DNA of 64,000 bases from Acanthosepion esculentum (lineage: Eukaryota; Mollusca; Cephalopoda; Sepiida; Sepiidae): assembly GCA_964036315.1 (NCBI GenBank), contig OZ038498.1:6754778-6818777 (forward strand), in the 5' to 3' direction. A program made the position numbers and the translations under genes. Shown here in pieces: positions 40,839 to 50,299 of this stretch (positions within the stretch are counted from its first letter, which is position 1; each line of letters opens with the position of its first letter). Under the pieces are notes generated by a model. The model was not told where the DNA came from and made no database searches. It saw only the letters and a list, made by a program, of their open reading frames with translations.

Positions 40839-43800
40839 TCAATATGTCATGTAACTTTTGAATTTTCGAGGCCAATGGACCTCTCTTCCTTTCTTTGTAA
40901 ATTGGTGTGCAGGTGTTTCGGGTTGCTGTATTTTGCTCGGTGATGTCGGCGATTGCGATGTTTGGTTGGGTTCAGTACTCCGTTCTATGTAAGCTGGCTT
41001 AAGGCGATCAATCGAAATGTTGGATCGTCCACTAGAAAGTTGAACGGTATAGAATTTATTATGCCGAGCAAGGACGCGAAACGGACCTGAGTAACTCGGG
41101 GTGAGTGGCTTTCTAACTGCATCTTGTCGAATAAAGACAAAGTCGCACTTGTTCAAAAAGGTAGGAACGAAGATATCCTTAGTTTGAAACCGAGTAGGCG
41201 TAAAGGCTAAAGTAGACATCCTACTCTGTAGATATTGGATAAAAGATGAAGAAGGGCCTGAGGCTTAGCTATCAGACAGAAATTGTCCTGGCAAAACCAA
41301 TGGTTGTCCAAAAACAAGGATAATTGGTTATTAGCATTGGAGCTAGTTAATGCGGCCTTTAGCTGGCGGTGAAAACGTTCAACAAGGCCATTAGCACAAG
41401 GGTGATATGCTGTGGTAGATATATGTCTCGCTCCAAGATGATTTATGAATTCCTTAAAAAGTGTTGACTGGAATTGTGGGTCGCGATCTGTTGTTATCAC
41501 TGATGGGCATCCAAAAAACGAGATCCAGTTTTTCAGTATAGCCTTGGCAACAGATTCAGCGGTCGTAGATTGGAGAGGAATTGCAACTGGCCATCTAGAA
41601 AATATGTCGATTATAGTGAGAATGTATTGATGTCCGTGAGCTTCCGGTAATGGACCCACCAAGTCGACGTGTAGATGACGGAAACGGCCGTCTGGCATGG
41701 TGAAATTACCAGGCGGTGACTTGGTATGACGATGGATTTTAGTACGTTGGCAAGTAATACAACACCGAGTTCAGCTTTTAATGTCGCTGTTCATGTTAGG
41801 CCAGACAAAGCGTTCAGAAATCATTTTTGTCTTAGCTTTGAGACCGGGGTGTGAAAATGAGTGAAAATGATTGAAAATCTTCCTTCGCATACTGACGGGT
41901 ACCAAAGGTTTGGGATTGGAAGTGCTTGTGTCACAGGCGATCAACTTTGCACTGAAAGGCAAGGGTTTTTGTTCAATTTTCAATGCCGAATCTTGCAACG
42001 AGTTAAATAGAGTGACGTCCCTTACTTGTTCGTCTGCTAAAATTTCCATATCCAGCTTTTCTTCAGTGGTACTGTGTAAGGAAGCTCGCGATAGCGTATC
42101 GGCGACAATGTTGTCGTTGCCTGCTGGATTATATCTATCTGATTTTGTATGGAGGGCGAAAACTAAAGGTTTGTGATCGGCGAAAACAATGAAGTTCCGA
42201 CCTTCCAAAATATGCCTAAAATGTTTTATAGAAAGATATATAGCAAGCAATTCGCGAGAAAAAGTACTATATTTTTGGGGGTTGAAGTAAGCTTAATCGA
42301 AAAAAAAAAAAAGAAAAGAAATTGGTGTGGTTTGTTTCTCTGTGTGTTTATGTAAAACTGCTCCAATTGCCTCCGATGACACATCAGTAGTTAACGAAAG
42401 ATTTGTTGTGTTGTCATCGCGTAAGTAAGTTAGCTTGGTGAAGTTCGCTAAAGCATTGCGTGAATTAATGAAAGCGGTAAGAGCTTCGTCTGTGTTATTA
42501 TGACGTTTTTTTTTCCTTGACCTCGAAGTAGGTTGGTTAGGGGTGCTAAAATTTGTGAACAATTCGGAATAAACTGGCGATAATAGTTTATTAAACCGAG
42601 GTATCGACGAAGTTGACGAAGTGTAGTCGGTTGCGGAAAGTTTTTTTTTTTTTTTTTTTTTTTACTGTTGTCACTTTTTCTGGAATCGGTGTGATTCCTG
42701 ATTCATCAATTACGTATCCGAGAAAGTTAAGTTTGGAAGCAGCGAATAGATATTTATCCGGGTTTATTTTCAAACCGAAGTGCTCTAGACGCTCAAAACC
42801 TTGTGTCACGTGACGCACGTGGTCGTCCATATCAGCGCTTGCCACTGGTAGGTCGTCGATGTAAGCGAACGAGTGATTTAAACCGCGAAGTGCTTCATCG
42901 ATCAATCATGGAAAAGACTGTGCAGCGTTTCGAAGTCCGAAAGGCATCCGCAGAAACTCAAAGGCCAAAGGGCGTTGTTATTGCTGTTTTATGCACGTCT
43001 TCATTGACTACTGGAATCTGATAGAACGCTTTTCCCAGATCAATTTTGGTGAACACTTTCGCACCTTGCAGAGAAATTGCGAAATCTGCTAAGTTCGGCA
43101 CAGGATATTTGTCGGGCACCGTTTGTGTGTTTAGTCTTCGATAATCTCCGCAGGGTCTCCAAGCTCCCTCTTGCGCCTTAGGTACCATGTGGAGCCGTGA
43201 CGCGAAAGAGCAAGATGACAGGCGAATTATTCCTAGGTCTAACATATGCTGGAATTCCGCGCGCGCTAGTTTGTACTTTTCAGGGCTTAACCTGCGCGGC
43301 TTGGAAGAAACTGGCGAGGCAGATGTTTGGATTTTATGTACGGTGTGGTGCTTCACCGTTTCAGTATAAGTGAAAGGGCGGACAAGCGAAGGAAACTTAT
43401 CCAACACACTCTTAAGAGGATTGTCCACTGGTAAGGCCACACACAATTTAGTGGAAGTGAGGGTGGAGGTAATTCCGTAATTTGTAAGTTTCGTGGTTTG
43501 GTCTAAGAGTGAGCGTTTTGATATGCCCACAATAAGTTTGTAGTGTGCTAAGAAGTCTGCGCCTAGGATGAAGAACTTGACTTCTGCTACTGTGATTAAC
43601 CATTGGAATGTTCTCCTCAGGCCTATGTCCAAAGTCATCGATACTTGACCGAAGGTTAGTATTTGCGAACCGTTAGCAGCACGTAAGGTGACTGAAGATC
43701 TTGTGTTGGGAAAACCGGGACTAGGTGGAATTACGCTAACTTGTGCACCTGTGTCCACGAGAAACAATTGGTCGGAGTTTCTGTCTCTGACGTAAAATAG

Positions 43801-43923
43801 ACGGTTGGCGTTTTCTACCTCAACAGTAGACGCCGTCTTCATGCGCTGTTGGGACTGGCGTTTTCCGCCTTCTGGTTCGATGTAGAATCCAATTGCTGTT
43901 TGAAACTGCACGGTTTGGTACAT
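40839..43923 (-). pseudogene. pol: protease, reverse transcriptase, RNase H, integrase
   Basis: Domains in order: retropepsin LFLVDTGAQVSVI (about 43740-43775); reverse transcriptase TKIDLGKAFYQIP (about 43020-43060) and catalytic AYIDDL (about 42848-42865); RNase H TDVSSEAIGAVL and FADHKPLVF; integrase zinc region SHPG/CITC; integrase core HVDLVGPLP, TTDRDPQF and ANGLVERFHRQLKA, giving D, D and E; and the C-terminal GPF/Y-like module YSGPFRVLARHNKFYTV with SIDRLKPAY. Breaks occur near 42930, at the 23-base T-run 42641-42663, near 42563, at the 13-base A-run 42300-42312, at a stop near 41770, and near 41210. All catalytic residues remain readable. Confidence 0.85.
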
Positions 43924-44647
43924 TTTCTAGCTGCTTGACCAAATTTGCGATGATACCAGCAATACGTATCGTTTCTTCCCCGAGAGTTACATCGGGAACG
44001 TCGTTGGGACTTGTATAAGTTGTGAGCTGACGACGATCGCTCTCTGTACAAACGATCTGTGCAGATAGCTTGTTAATCTGTTGCTGAAGCTTGTTGACTA
44101 CGTCCTCAATTGGCATGTCTTGTGCCACTGGAACGTTGACGCTGCTGATAGTTGTAGCGTCACTTCTTTTGTCTGCTATTTCCGCAGTCTTTTCTAGGTC
44201 TAAGTCTTCGGGTAGTGTTGCTAGGATTTGGGTCGTGTGGGTTGGCAACTTATCCATCCACAGCTTGCGAAATAGTGAATCTGACATTGCGTTTTTGCCT
44301 AGCAAATTTCTCATTTTCCGCAGTAGTGGTGACGGCTTACTATCTTCCAATTGTAACATGTTGAATAAATCATTCAATCGGCGTTCCTGAGACTTTTGTC
44401 CTGTAGATTATTGCCTCTTTCAGTGTGTCAAAAGGGTTATGGGTTAGGACGCTGTCCAACAAATCCAAGACATCGGACGCAATTTCAGGTGGTAGTTTCT
44501 CCACGACATAGTCACGGATGGCACGTTATGCCTATTTTTTGCTTGAAAAATAGCCTCTAGCTGAGCGAACCAAACATGCACGTTGGTCGTGTCAAAAACT
44601 GGCAAGTTGAGCATTATGGTTGCCTCGCTGGCGTTCTGTTCACCCAT
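43839..44647 (-). pseudogene. gag with CHCC zinc motif
   Basis: It starts at the ATG at 44647 (MGEQNASEATIMLNLPVFD). A capsid-like segment follows with WFAQLEAIF near the start and LWMDKLPTHTTQILATL (about 44200-44265). The distal frame (44051-43839) has YCWYHRKFGQAARKCTKPC, a Cys-X2-His-X9-Cys-X3-Cys nucleocapsid motif. At least two frame changes break it (near 44410-44440 and 44045). It overlaps the start of pol, as is usual for gag-pol frameshifting. Confidence 0.75.
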
Positions 44648-44890
44648 GTCGGATAGATGTTTTCAACGCACGTTGTGGGCAAAATATTTTTGCGCCAAGT
44701 AAAAGCTTTGTACGTCAATCCTTTGCTGACGCTGGCACAAAACAGGGTTTACTTCACTTCTTTTTGTGTTTTTATATTCCGTGAATTACGTCGGTCAACA
44801 ACTGTATATTGTATTTTCCTTAAACGACGGGTTTGCCAATGTATTGGAGTTAATTCCGTTTTGCTTGGCCAATTTTTTTTCTCTGTTCAC

Positions 44891-44906
44891 GCGTCGGGGT
44901 TACCAA
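44891..44906 (-). other. Primer-binding site, tRNA-Trp type
   Basis: Immediately inside the 5' LTR the minus strand reads TTGGTAACCCCGACGC. After the TGG this matches the complement of the 3' end of animal tRNA-Trp, with one difference from the usual TGGTGACCCCGACG. Confidence 0.75.
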
Positions 44907-45639
44907 TGTAAATGCTGGTTGTGTTGAAAAGATTGATGTGGCTGCGTGTTGAATAGCATTTAACAATTATACATTTTTGAATTAAAGAAAAACAATGGAA
45001 AACCGATTTTTGTTTCAACGATAGAATATATTAAAATCAACAAATACAAAACATTTTTGTAATGTGTGAAACAATAAGAGGTAGTTTCCCTTTATCTGTT
45101 AGCTGAAAGATTAAATGTAATAAAACAAGTTTTCTGAATAAGAATGTCCAAAGTTCTGTATTAGATAGAATGATGTTTTCAGAAGAACATGTAGTAATTC
45201 AGTTGTGGATTATATATAACTAACAGAGCTGTTGCAACTTGGCTTGTTACATAGAACTGATGGTGAATGATATTTAAGTTCTGTGTGTGTGTGCGCAGTG
45301 AGTAGAGTGAATAGTCTGTGTAGACGTGTGTGAGTTGCTGAGTTCTACTGAGTTCTGCTTCTACTGTCTATTTTTGGAACGAATCCTGGTTTATATTACT
45401 ATCGGTAGGCTCCCAGGACAACAGCGGGAGAAATTTCGAGAGAACACAAAAAATATCTGATTGGATGAAAAATTACCCAATCGGTGATTTTATAACAAAA
45501 GCAAGTTTGTGAATTAACAGTAGGAAAAATTCAGTGTGGTGAATGCGATCAGTAAATTGTCCTGTGATAGTATTTATTATTTGACCAATCACAGTTGAGA
45601 AAAATGTAGGCGTGGCAAACATAGCAGTAATCACTACAA
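44907..45639 (-). repeat. 5' LTR (element orientation)
   Basis: Partner of 40040-40790. Element transcription would start within it. CCAAT words occur near its upstream edge, on the plus strand as 'gaccaatcacag' at about 45582. Confidence 0.9.
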
Positions 45640-45984
45640 TCTAAAGTAAAGCAAGATATTATATTTTTATTATAATAGATTATAATAAAAACATTTTATA
45701 TCGCTATACAAAAGCTTTCATGGCGTTGGTAGATAACTGGTGATAAAATGACTTAGGGAATTTTAAAAACAAATCGTTACCTCTTTTCGGTCTGACCTTA
45801 TGCCATCCCCACTTTAATTTCCGAAAAGAGGTAACGATTTGGTTTTTAAATTTCCCTAATAAATCTTTTTTTTATTACTAGTTATCTACCATCGCCTGAG
45901 GAAGTACAATTATAGTACTGAAATCTGAAAGCTTCTGTGTAACGATGTAAAATGTTTTTATTATAATCTATTATAATAAAATAT

Positions 45985-45990
<6 letters not shown>
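45640..45990. repeat. Right half of the split foldback repeat
   Basis: The arms at about 45678-45803 and 45824-45976 are inverted copies; 'cgaaaagaggtaacgatttg' is mirrored by 'aaatcgttacctcttttcgg'. The right arm contains CTGAGGA, a perfect five-pair AGTAC/GTACT stem, then GAAAT (45897-45924). It ends in (TA)n at 45991-46021. Confidence 0.75.

Positions 45991-46021
<31 letters not shown>
45991..46021. repeat. (TA)n microsatellite
   Basis: TA tract shared as a border by two foldback repeats. Confidence 0.95.
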
Positions 46022-46024
<3 letters not shown>

Positions 46025-47060
46025 CGAATCATTCATACGAAAAGCAGATAATGAAGTTTATGATATGACAAGAATCATTCTTGCAAACAATTTTCAATAA
46101 TAAAATACATTAACCTCGAATCCGTTAATGAATGGTATGATCCTTGTTTATAAATTCCGGTTTTATCAGGTCTTTTTTTTACTACTAGCTTAGCTTTCAA
46201 TCGTTTCATACGATCGTCTTCAGGTAGGGGAATTTTGTAAGTTTTTACATCCAGGTAATACAGGACATCGAAAGGTAAAGTGTAATCCGAAAGGTGTTTT
46301 TTGAGAAATGTGATATTGTTAATTGTAAGAATACTTTCGGAGCGTGCAGTCACGACGCTGAGGTTGAATTTTTTAAAATTTTAAAATTGTGCGTTCTTGT
46401 ACTAATATAGTAATATGAGAATTCTTTTGTAGAAGTAGGTTTTTTAGTAAAAGTGGCATGAACTAAATTGTTCAATAAATAGAGTAATGTCACAGTTATC
46501 AGGAATTCGCACGTCGGATAGGTTATTTTAATATCAATTATGTGGTGCAGGTTCAATTTATATTACGCGAATCATTCACACGAAAAGCAGATAATGAAGT
46601 TAATGATATGCCACCTTTACTAAAAAAGCCTACTTCTACAAAAGAATTCTCATATTACTATATTAGTACAAGAACGCGCAATTTTAAAATTTAAAACATT
46701 CAACCTCAGCGTCGTGACTGCATGCTCGAAAAGTATTCTTACAGTTAACAATATCACATTTCTAAAATCACTTCTTTCGGAATACACTTTATCTTTCGAT
46801 GTCCTGTTATTAACTGGATGTAAAAAAATTACCTATTTTCCTACCCGAGGATGATCGTATGAAACGATTGAAAGCTAACTAGTAAAAAAAAAGACCTGAT
46901 AAAACCGGAATTTATAAACAAGGATCATACCATTCATTAACGGATTCGAGGTTAATGTATTTATTATTAAAAATAGTTTACGAGAGTGATTCTTGCCATA
47001 TCATTAATTTCATTATCTGCTTTTCGTATGAATGATTCGCGTAATATAAATTGAACCCGC
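46022..47060. repeat. About 1-kb foldback element between TA tracts
   Basis: The left arm (about 46023-46460) and right arm (about 46610-47045) are inverted copies with small differences; 'gcgaatcattcatacgaaaa' marks the outer ends. The same outer word also occurs directly repeated at about 46565. Each arm contains CTGAAGA or CCGAGGA with GAAAC (minus 46203-46223, plus 46845-46865). The minus frame 46075-46353 is arm sequence, not a recognisable protein. (TA)n follows at about 47068-47083. Confidence 0.75.
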
Positions 47061-47142
47061 ACCACATTATATATATATATATATACACCCAAGTATAGGA
47101 TTGGTGTATCCGGAATAAATTCCAATAACCAAAAATACTATT

Positions 47143-47385
47143 CTTAAAAAAGTGCTCAATACAGAGTAGAGCAAATATAATTATTTATTCGAAAACTATA
47201 ACAAATATGTTATAAGATCACTACAAAAAATAGCCATTTTGTTTCAACACTTCTAGTGTTTTATGTAGAATAAAGGTTCTACATTCAACTTGATAAGACA
47301 CAAAATGGCTATTCTTGTAGTGATTTTATAACATATTTATGTTATAATTTTCGAATAATTCGTGTATATATATATATGTGTATAT
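47143..47385. repeat. Small foldback repeat
   Basis: It begins 'aaaaaagtgctcaatacaga', the same word as at 6555. The arms 47182-47243 and 47298-47362 ('tcactacaaaaaatagccat' mirrored on the right) enclose about 55 bases. It ends in (TA)n. Confidence 0.75.
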
Positions 47386-47916
47386 ATATATATATATAAT
47401 GAAGTTGGATTCTCAGAAATAGTATGTGCAAAAAGTAATGTCTTCTAGTCACTTTAACCTCAATGGATAAAGACTTTGTAACGCGCTAACAAAGACTATT
47501 TTTCAAACTTTCCCTAATTTGCAATGGTGTAAGGAACATTTTAACCTACATCTAAACGAGGTAAAAGAAAAACAACATTTATTTTTAATCAATGATTAGC
47601 CAATCAAAGCACAGCATTTCAAAGTTACCTGACCTCCACCTCCCAACTAAAGGGAGGATGTGACAAAGTCTTTTTATGTTGGGGGGGGGGTGTGCTCATT
47701 CACATGAATACCCCCCCCCCGACAAAAATTGAAAGAATTGACGAGCCGGAGCCAAGAGTAGAATTGAAAGGATTGACGAGCAAAGAATCCTGTTTTATCA
47801 AGTATTGCTTCCTTGTAGATTGTCTCGCAGATCAATTCTGAGTTCAATCCACACTGGGTGGGGGTGGCTGGCTCTACTGGCCTTGTACCGGACAAAGCTA
47901 TATTTTAATATCTGTC
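47386..47916. other. Gene-free stretch
   Basis: It holds two homopolymer blocks, G-run 47681-47690 and C-run 47710-47719, facing each other. Nothing else was recognised. Confidence 0.4.
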
Positions 47917-48290
47917 TATATTTCTGAGATGAGGTATTATGTACATTATTCGGACTATTCCAAGTTCTCCACTGCCTTAACCGGGTATTGAACTCACACA
48001 AGGCGTTGGTTAGATCCATTGACTGTACCCAAAGAGTGTGAGTTCAATACCCGTTTAAGGCAATGAAGAACTTTCAGAGGGAAATTAATAGGAGATAACT
48101 GATAACTGACATCCATTAAAACATGGCATGTGGAACTAGAACAGTCTACACCAGTGAGAGAAATAAAGGGTTCAGTTCGACATTCCAACCACCTGAAGAA
48201 GGTCGGAGAGTACAACGGCTGAAACGTTGTAATAAATATGGAGACAAAGATGAGAGCAATAGTCCGAATAATGTAAATAATCTATATTTT
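47917..48290 (+). repeat. Composite tRNA-derived SINE with foldback tail
   Basis: Reading right: a partial inverted tail ('tgagatgaggtattatgtac'), a tRNA-like core with 'gtgagttcaatacccg' (B-box-like, about 48038-48053), a body shared with 12840-12930, then CTGAAGA...GAAAC (48193-48225) and 'gatgagagcaatagtccgaa'. The ends are mutually inverted, so the whole unit can fold back. Confidence 0.65.
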
Positions 48291-49056
48291 AATGTATTAC
48301 TTCTTCCCAACAGATTTTTAAATTAAACTATTTTTTGAGATTCTGAATAATATACAGTTATAATTTCTTTGTAACGATTGAAATATTTCTTTTTTGGATT
48401 ATTATTATTGATTCTCCTTGGTTTGAAAATGTCTTCCTTCAATCTGAATTCGTATTACATTGCTATATTGATATTTTCCCCATTAAACAAAATTACATCC
48501 ATCTTGCAGTTCATCTACATTTAAGCGACATCAGATTCCGGTCATTTGGGTAATTTGTTGAAAAATATCAATCAATGCCTTCCTTGTAAGACGCGCGTGC
48601 TTTTAAACTCCATACCATATTTTGAATGTACACTTGTATAATGATGACATTGTGTATATAGATGTGAAAAACTTAAAACATAAATATCATCATGGTCTCT
48701 GTCAAAGTCGTCCATAACTTTTTGCTGTTTCTATCTGCACACAGATAGAAGTAAATATTTGAAAGTGGGTTGACTCAATGACAGATTCGTCCGCGATCCT
48801 CCGTTAAAAATTGTGGCATGCTTGTGACGAAACATTGTGAAGTTATTGGACAATGGTACAGAGTTCAGGGAGAAATAGATACATCGTTTTTTCCAAGCAA
48901 AGTGAAAATAAGTCGTCGTCAACATCTGGGTTAATTTCATTTATTGCCGCAACAAAATTTCTATCATCTGTCTGGACACATATAACAAAAGTTTAACAAC
49001 ACAAAAGTTTAACAACAAAAAAGTCTGCCGATTGAATTTTTAAATTTTATTTTTTC

Positions 49057-49059
<3 letters not shown>
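48291..49059. other. Gene-free stretch
   Basis: AT-rich; short frames on both strands are uninformative. Confidence 0.4.

Positions 49060-49099
<40 letters not shown>
49060..49099. repeat. (TA)n microsatellite
   Basis: About 20 TA units directly before the PLE fragment, the same arrangement as at 1818-1874. Confidence 0.95.
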
Positions 49100-49103
<4 letters not shown>

Positions 49104-49106
49104 GGC

Positions 49107-49740
49107 ATGTGTTGTTAAAGACTACGGAACTTTTTAATAATCCTATTTTTTTTTCTGTTTATTCTTGCTTTCTCGCAAGATCTTTTATATTTGGGTCTAA
49201 GTTGTTAAAATAAGACCCGAGACGATGGTGTTTTGCCATTATCGTCAACCGTCATCATGGCTGTATGTTTTGGTTTGAAATAGGTTGATTAATATTTGAG
49301 TTTTATAGATAATATTTTGGGTATTTAGACGATGTTGTTGGATTAGTCCACTATTAATACGGAGGGGGTTGGTGTCTATTATTTGGAGGATTAGTTATTA
49401 AATATATTTAAGATCTTTCAGCCAGTATTAAATGCTATTTTATTTATGTTGGGTTTTTGTTTTTTATTAGAATGGCTTCAAGAATTTGTAATCATTTTTC
49501 GCAGTTATTTATATAGAAGATTTTGGTGCTAAGATTTTTCTAATTTCGGATGATTTGAATGTGTTGTTAGTGGTGCAGTGTGCTGTTACAAGATGATTTT
49601 TTATGATGCTGGTGTCATTAAGGTGGTATGTGAGCCTACGTGAAAGTGTTGTGGTTGTATGTCCAATGTATGTTCTAGGGTTATGTGAGAAGCACTCTCG
49701 AAACGGGCATGTAAACCTATACACTACATTGGGTTTTGGG
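49107..49740 (-). mobile_element. Penelope-like element fragment
   Basis: Homologous along its length to 1905-2420 ('tgttgttaaagactac', 'atatttgggtctaagttg', 'gctggtgtcattaaggtgg'). It carries the GIY-YIG segment at 49509-49724. The reverse transcriptase is absent, so this is a 3' fragment joined to (TA)n. Confidence 0.65.
49509..49724 (-). pseudogene. GIY-YIG endonuclease domain (PLE)
   Basis: The uninterrupted minus frame contains YRFTCPFREC, RTYIGHTTTTLSRRL, TYHLNDTSIIKNHL and SSEIRKIL. The YIG motif, following Arg residues and Cys pair match PLE nucleases, which cut target DNA for priming. It is only about 70 codons and starts at an internal Met, so it is an open but partial domain. Confidence 0.65.
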
Positions 49741-50299
49741 TTGTACTATTATTTTGGACGATTAAGTTTGAAATTTTAAATTTAGTGTAGTATATAACTA
49801 ATTTTATTTGTTTGTGTTGTTGTACGGGTTTAGTGTATCATATCTATCTCACAGAATTAAACTAGTAGATAAACTGTACAAGGTCACGTTTGGTCTGTTC
49901 TTTTGTTAGAGTACTTTCAACCGTCTTAATCATTTTAAAGAACCATGGTGTCCATGTGGTAGGTAAAAGGTTCCATTGGATATATGCTAGTGATATTTAG
50001 AAAGCTGAAGATTTAAAATAATCCACAGTGACGTCATGTGTAACGGTTAATGTGAGAGAGACCGAATAAAGAAAGTTTTAAAATTTTACTTTCCCATATG
50101 TTATGAATTTAAAAGCAATTAAAAAAAAGCAGAAATAAGAGATGGCGATAACCTTAAGAAAGGCTTTAATCAACAAAAAAAACCGAGCCAGACGACACTA
50201 TCGACGTCTCTCCACATAATCCCCCTTCCCTAAAATACAGCAGAATTTATAAAAGAAAAGGAATGTTCATTTGCATACAATAAATTTACATACAAAACA
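49741..50299. other. Gene-free stretch
   Basis: The first 60 bases still resemble the sequence after the GIY-YIG fragment at 38060. The rest is unassigned, possibly the flank or LTR region of the gypsy remnant that follows. Confidence 0.3.

Larger units (their letters stand above)
40040..45639 (-). mobile_element. CsRn1-type Ty3/gypsy LTR retrotransposon, 5.6 kb
   Basis: Two similar LTRs enclose gag, protease, reverse transcriptase, RNase H and integrase in Ty3/gypsy order on the minus strand. The primer-binding site fits tRNA-Trp, and Gag has a C-H-C-C zinc motif instead of CCHC. Both are hallmarks of the CsRn1 clade (first described from a liver fluke). Flanking tetramers ATTT (40036-40039) and ATCT (45640-45643) are a possible eroded target duplication. 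The coding region is broken by frameshifts and stops, several at long A/T runs. The LTRs are still very alike, so insertion is fairly recent. Confidence 0.85.

Noticed and set aside
47674..47895. G-run and C-run as a functional G-quadruplex pair
   Set aside because: Single uninterrupted homopolymers with no further GGG tracts; more likely slippage-prone simple sequence.
48193..48225. Active hammerhead ribozyme in the composite SINE tail
   Set aside because: Core words are present, but stem I gives only about two pairs and stem III would be a bare ACGU, so a working fold in a single molecule is unlikely.
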